Positions 61,187 through 64,000 of a stretch of 64,000 bases of DNA are shown here, piece after piece; within the stretch, counting starts at the first letter, position 1; every line of letters starts with the position of its first letter. Below the pieces are notes generated by a model. That model was not told the DNA's origin, did no database searches, and saw nothing but the letters and a program-made list of their open reading frames with translations. Position numbers and translations under genes: made by a program. The stretch lies in NCBI RefSeq assembly GCF_031454155.1, contig NZ_JAVDQG010000009.1:88227-152226 (forward strand), written 5' to 3'. The DNA is from Desmospora profundinema (GTDB lineage: Bacteria; Bacillota; Bacilli; Thermoactinomycetales; DSM-45169).

Positions 61187-61672
61187 ATGACTTTGGACGG
61201 ATTGTACAAGGAACTGCGGGACCTGGACGAACGGGAGCTGGAGACGATTTACAAACAGGTACAGGCATTGAAGCGCACCCGGGTTAGCCCCCTGGCGTAT
61301 ATCGAAGAAATGATGAATTTCCAATCCCATGGATTCGATCCCCAAAAGGGAGTCTATATCCATCGGATGCTGGTAACCGATGAGCTCAAAAATCGGTATC
61401 AGATTCTTCATGGCGGAATTACCGCCACTTTCATCGATACTGCGATGGGATCCACCGTCTTTCAGGAGATGGGGGAACAGCGGCGGTCTGTTACGCTGGA
61501 TCTGAACGTCAGCTTTTTGAAACCGGCTGTCCGCGGCTGGCTGACGGCGGAGACCGAAGTGATTAAACGGGGACGCACAATCGTGGTTCTGGAGACTAAA
61601 GTGAAAGAGGAAACGGGCAAGCTGATCGCCCGAGCGGCCAGCACATTTTTCCGGCAGGAGGAAAATGTGTGA
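61187..61672 (+). CDS. PaaI/YdiI-type hotdog thioesterase
   Basis: The 161 aa protein has an N-terminal helical extension (LYKELRDLDERELETIYKQV) and a hotdog domain with the PaaI signature RYQILHGGITATFIDTAMGS. Such enzymes hydrolyse acyl-CoAs; the substrate is unknown. ATG 61187 has GGAG ten bases and AAAGAG directly upstream. The NUDIX gene overlaps its stop (GTGTGA), so the two are coupled. Confidence 0.88.
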   Translation: MTLDGLYKELRDLDERELETIYKQVQALKRTRVSPLAYIEEMMNFQSHGFDPQKGVYIHRMLVTDELKNRYQILHGGITATFIDTAMGSTVFQEMGEQRRSVTLDLNVSFLKPAVRGWLTAETEVIKRGRTIVVLETKVKEETGKLIARAASTFFRQEENV

Positions 61673-62112
61673 ACGACGGACATTGGAGAGGATGGGAAAT
61701 GAAACAGCCTTATAAGATTGCTGCCAAAGCGATCGTTTTTGACGGGGACCGGGTGTTGGTATTGCGCAAATCCCCCGCGGAGCGCAGTGCCCGGGACAGC
61801 CATGGCTGGGATTTTCCGGGTGGGGGGCTGGAGCCCTCGGAGCCGTTGATGGATGCGTTATACCGGGAAGTGCTGGAAGAGACCGGACTTCACATGAAAG
61901 TGATTGGACCGGCTTATATCTACGATGATATTCAGGATGAAAAACATCTGATTATCATCAAGTTTGCCTGTCACCAGCCGATGGGACAAATCAAGTTGAG
62001 TGCCGAGCATGAAAGTTACCATTGGACCCGAGTGTCCGAATTAAACCAGTCTTCCTACCCCGAGTGGATGAAAGAAGAGATACGCCGTGCATACCGGATC
62101 TATATGGAATAA
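61669..62112 (+). CDS. NUDIX hydrolase
   Basis: The 147 aa enzyme has a full Nudix box (GGGLEPSEPLMDALYREVLE followed by ETGL) and an N-terminal strand KIAAKAIVFDGDRVLVLRKS. It cleaves a nucleoside diphosphate linked to another group; the substrate is not evident. GTG 61669 has AGGAGG eight bases upstream and overlaps the thioesterase stop by 4 bp; ATG 61699 with GGAGAGG is an alternative. Confidence 0.9.
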   Translation: MNDGHWRGWEMKQPYKIAAKAIVFDGDRVLVLRKSPAERSARDSHGWDFPGGGLEPSEPLMDALYREVLEETGLHMKVIGPAYIYDDIQDEKHLIIIKFACHQPMGQIKLSAEHESYHWTRVSELNQSSYPEWMKEEIRRAYRIYME

Positions 62113-62117
62113 AAAAA

Positions 62118-62146
62118 AGGCCGTCCAACAGGACGGTCCTTTTTGT
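62118..62146 (+). terminator. Intrinsic terminator of the thioesterase-NUDIX unit
   Basis: AGGCCGTCC/GGACGGTCCT (one bulge) and five T. Confidence 0.85.
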
Positions 62147-62242
62147 ATACGGTCTTCCGCTTCGAGGACAACTTCCAGGGAGATCTGCCGGTCGGTTTGT
62201 AATCGGTCACGTGCAGTCGATGTTTAGGCGGGATAATGCAGA

Positions 62243-62543
62243 TTAGGGATTACATCCTTTGGCTATGACTACTGGCAACCTAGTTTCAGTTCGATGTGGT
62301 TCAAGATTCCAAGGCTGTTTTATTCCTCTTGAAAGAACATGGCAATCATACTGAACACGCATTGATTTAGTATTTTTCCATCTCTTATCTTTAGAATAGT
62401 TCTTCTTAAGAATCTCAAATGATTTTGCTGCATGATACAATGCCACATTTCCATTTGGAGCGTCAAACAGAATAGCCTTTGGTCTAATGCTTAATGAAAC
62501 TACTTTCCCTCTTTTTATCCATTTTACACTCTTGAAGTACGTA
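62243..62543 (-). pseudogene. DUF2599 protein gene, C-terminal part cut off by an IS element
   Basis: The frame reads YFKSVKWIKRGKVVSLSIRP ... MRVQYDCHV ... KQPWNLEPHRTE ... AKGCNP, which I recognise as DUF2599 (ends CNP with conserved Gln-x-x-CHV and WNLEP). Its upstream end stops at the CTAG next to an IS5-type element. Removing the IS and one CTAG joins it in frame to flanking sequence (KGCDRMPSTYFKS). DUF2599 proteins are small and often secreted or toxin-like. Confidence 0.7.
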
Positions 62544-62550
62544 CTAGAAC

Positions 62551-63069
62551 CTATTTGAAAATTCGATTAATGGACCAGAGAATGAGTGCGACAAAGCAGA
62601 AAGCCTTGTACATATGTACATAAGAGTCATATCGAACCAATAAACGGCGAAAGTGATCCATCCATGCAAAACAACGTTCGATTTTCCAACGTTCACCATA
62701 AGCCGCTCCAACTGAAACTGGACGACCTCTTTTCACCTTTCGACCCTTTCTCTGTGGAATGGAGGGTTTGATTCCCCGTTTCCGTAAATATTGGCGAAAG
62801 TCATAGCTGTCATAGGCTTTGTCTGCAACCAATTCTTGGGGACGATTCCGGGGTCGACCGCGCTTTTGTGGAACGCGGATCGATTCCAGTGTTTGTCTTG
62901 CCAGCGTGATTTCATGGGGTTGTGCACAGGTGATATGGATGCCAATGGGAAAGCCGTTTCCTTCGGATACCAGCATCACCTTTGATCCCTTACCAACCTT
63001 GGTTTTTCCTATTTTCTCTCCCCTTTTTTCGCAGGGACAAAGCTTCCGTCCAAAAAGGCTTTGGTCCAA
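62551..63069 (-). CDS. IS5-family transposase, orfB (DDE C-terminal part)
   Basis: Contains ELVADKAYDSYDFRQYLRKR (second catalytic Asp) and ERWKIERCFAWMDHFRRLLV with the catalytic Glu. It is read by -1 frameshifting at the run of six A (GCGAAAAAAGG) near 63035, continuing orfA, as is usual for IS427-type elements. The in-frame start at 63069 is not a true start. Confidence 0.88.
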   Translation of the reverse strand: MDQSLFGRKLCPCEKRGEKIGKTKVGKGSKVMLVSEGNGFPIGIHITCAQPHEITLARQTLESIRVPQKRGRPRNRPQELVADKAYDSYDFRQYLRKRGIKPSIPQRKGRKVKRGRPVSVGAAYGERWKIERCFAWMDHFRRLLVRYDSYVHMYKAFCFVALILWSINRIFK

Positions 63070-63350
63070 TCCAGTTTTTGTTGTTCATCCATTTGTTGCA
63101 GGAGCGCTTGCCAAATCTGCTCCCAAGTTCCGTCTTCCGACCACTGGTTTAAGCGGCGCCAACAGGTAACCGGGGAGCCGTAATGTGAAGGCATGTCTGA
63201 CCACGTACAGCCTGTTTTTAACACGTACAAGATCCCGTTGATGGTTTTCCGGTCATCTGCCCGTGGTCGTCCGCGGCCTTGTTTACGAGGCGGCAGAAGG
63301 GGCTTGATCCGATCCCACTGTTCTGGCGTTAAATCATGTCGTGTACCCAT
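63009..63350 (-). CDS. IS5-family transposase, orfA
   Basis: The 113 aa frame begins MGTRHDLTPEQWDRIKPLLP and includes the DUF4096-type domain (TINGILYVLKTGCTWSDMPS) and the first catalytic Asp in AFLDGSFVPAKKG. It ends just after the A-run where ribosomes shift into orfB. Confidence 0.9.
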   Translation of the reverse strand: MGTRHDLTPEQWDRIKPLLPPRKQGRGRPRADDRKTINGILYVLKTGCTWSDMPSHYGSPVTCWRRLNQWSEDGTWEQIWQALLQQMDEQQKLDWTKAFLDGSFVPAKKGERK

Positions 63351-63419
63351 ACCCTCACCATAACATCTATCTAATTATTTTGAAATAGGTTCTAGGCATT
63401 CGGTCGCATCCCTTTATAT

Positions 63420-63716
63420 CTATTTTTTTCTGAAGTATACTATAGAACTGATAATGGAAATGATAAATATAGACACAGTCAAATAAAAGTATACAGGATC
63501 TCCAGACGATCCTATTTCATCGACAATAACTCCACTCTGAAAGAACAAAACACAAGTTATTAAAAAGATAAAAAGGGAGTTTATCAATATGTAAGAGTCG
63601 CTCCTCCATCTTTTATAAAAGAATAAAAGATAGCACAAATTTAATAACGACAGAAATGCAATTAAATAAAATGCGGGTCTTAAGTATACGAAGTCTGCAA
63701 TTTGGTCCGCACTCAT
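63420..63716 (-). CDS. Small membrane protein, 98 aa, AT-rich
   Basis: Three hydrophobic helices (about 12-32, 42-60, 73-93) and a lysine end. It lies between two copies of the same IS and is much more AT-rich than the rest of the window, suggesting foreign origin. A role with the DUF2599 protein (for example immunity) is conceivable but not supported. Confidence 0.55.
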   Translation of the reverse strand: MSADQIADFVYLRPAFYLIAFLSLLNLCYLLFFYKRWRSDSYILINSLFIFLITCVLFFQSGVIVDEIGSSGDPVYFYLTVSIFIISIISSIVYFRKK

Positions 63717-63911
63717 AGTTAATCAATCCTCCACCTTGTATTTAGCTACTTCTTTTATGGACAATACGTCATGTGCCCAATAAACATCTTATCACTTATT
63801 CAAATTTAATGTAAGGTAAAAACAATTTATTATCCACCCTTTTTTAAAGGTGTGTGTTTTTTTCTTCTTTTGTTTGAGTCCTTTAGCTACGATGAATAGA
63901 GCAATTACTAG

Positions 63912-64000
63912 AACCTATTTCAAAATTCGATTAACGGACCAGAGGATGAGTGCTAGAAAACAGAAAGCTTTATACATATGTACATAAGAGTCATATCGAA
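63912..64000 (-). mobile_element. Second copy of the IS5-family element (left end, cut by the window)
   Basis: From 63912 the sequence is about 90 % identical to 62548 onward, and is again preceded by CTAG (63908-63911). It encodes the last 28 codons of the transposase on the minus strand. Confidence 0.92.
63915..64000 (-). CDS. IS5-family transposase, C-terminal end (partial)
   Basis: Reads RYDSYVHMYKAFCFLALILW and ends SVNRILK, differing from the first copy at few residues (V to L, I to V, F to L), so the two copies are closely related but not identical. Confidence 0.9.
   Translation of the reverse strand, partial: RYDSYVHMYKAFCFLALILWSVNRILK

Larger units (their letters stand above)
62548..63391 (-). 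mobile_element. IS5-family insertion sequence (IS427-like), complete
   Basis: The element is 844 bp with near-perfect terminal inverted repeats (AACCTATTTGAAAAT and its complement at the other end, one mismatch), flanked on both sides by CTAG, the expected 4-bp target duplication. It carries two overlapping transposase frames. A second copy begins at 63912. Confidence 0.9.

Overview
The window looks like chromosome of a spore-forming, Gram-positive bacterium of the Bacillales with about 53 % GC. Frequent GTG and TTG starts behind strong Shine-Dalgarno sites, the intermediate GC and a Bacillus-like gene set suggest the Thermoactinomycetaceae; that placement is an inference. Markers of the lineage are a YtxJ bacilliredoxin, two RsfA-type Myb/SANT regulators, YjcZ-like microproteins, YpuI, YtxG/YtxH, CcpA, an AroA(G)-type DAHP synthase/chorismate mutase, AcsA with AcuA/AcuC, a tyrosyl T-box and a long rpsD leader. 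The order ytxG-ytxH, aroA-ccpA, acuC-acuA/acsA, tyrS, rpsD resembles the Bacillus subtilis chromosome.

Layout. 0-9 kb: leuCD (leucine synthesis), a radical SAM protein, an LCP cell-wall ligase, a lipoprotein, a DUF418 membrane protein, and an ABC1/UbiB kinase with a phasin-like partner. 9-21 kb: many small conserved or unknown genes, a protein with five FAIM1-like repeats and a membrane anchor, a candidate small RNA, the RsfA-type pair, ytxJ and a tandem array of about 31-33 aa YjcZ-like membrane peptides. 21-41 kb: housekeeping genes, namely a divergent isocitrate/isopropylmalate-type dehydrogenase, NagZ, an ECF sigma/anti-sigma pair, aroA, ccpA, mtnN, acetate metabolism, a class A PBP, tyrS, rpsD and trmB. 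41-50 kb: a carbohydrate cluster (PfkB kinase, isomerase/epimerase, two Gfo/Idh/MocA dehydrogenases, a sugar ABC importer without its ATPase, a LacI-type repressor) with palindromic operators and cre-like sites.

50-64 kb is more accessory: lipoproteins, a phosphatase, an AT-richer methyltransferase in a gene-poor stretch with repeats and hairpins, a QorB-like quinone reductase with two operator-like sites, an MFS exporter, a lipid-kinase remnant, a decayed IS200/IS605 element, yrrT, a thioesterase/NUDIX pair, and at the right edge an intact IS5-family element that splits a DUF2599 gene, followed by the start of a second copy.

The signals least explained by known features are (i) two copies of a structured RNA-like element with a nearly identical internal loop, one upstream of nagZ and one upstream of a thioesterase gene; (ii) the bacterial FAIM1-repeat protein; (iii) an approximately 170-nt transcript with its own promoter and terminator at 14.68-14.85 kb; and (iv) the microprotein array.
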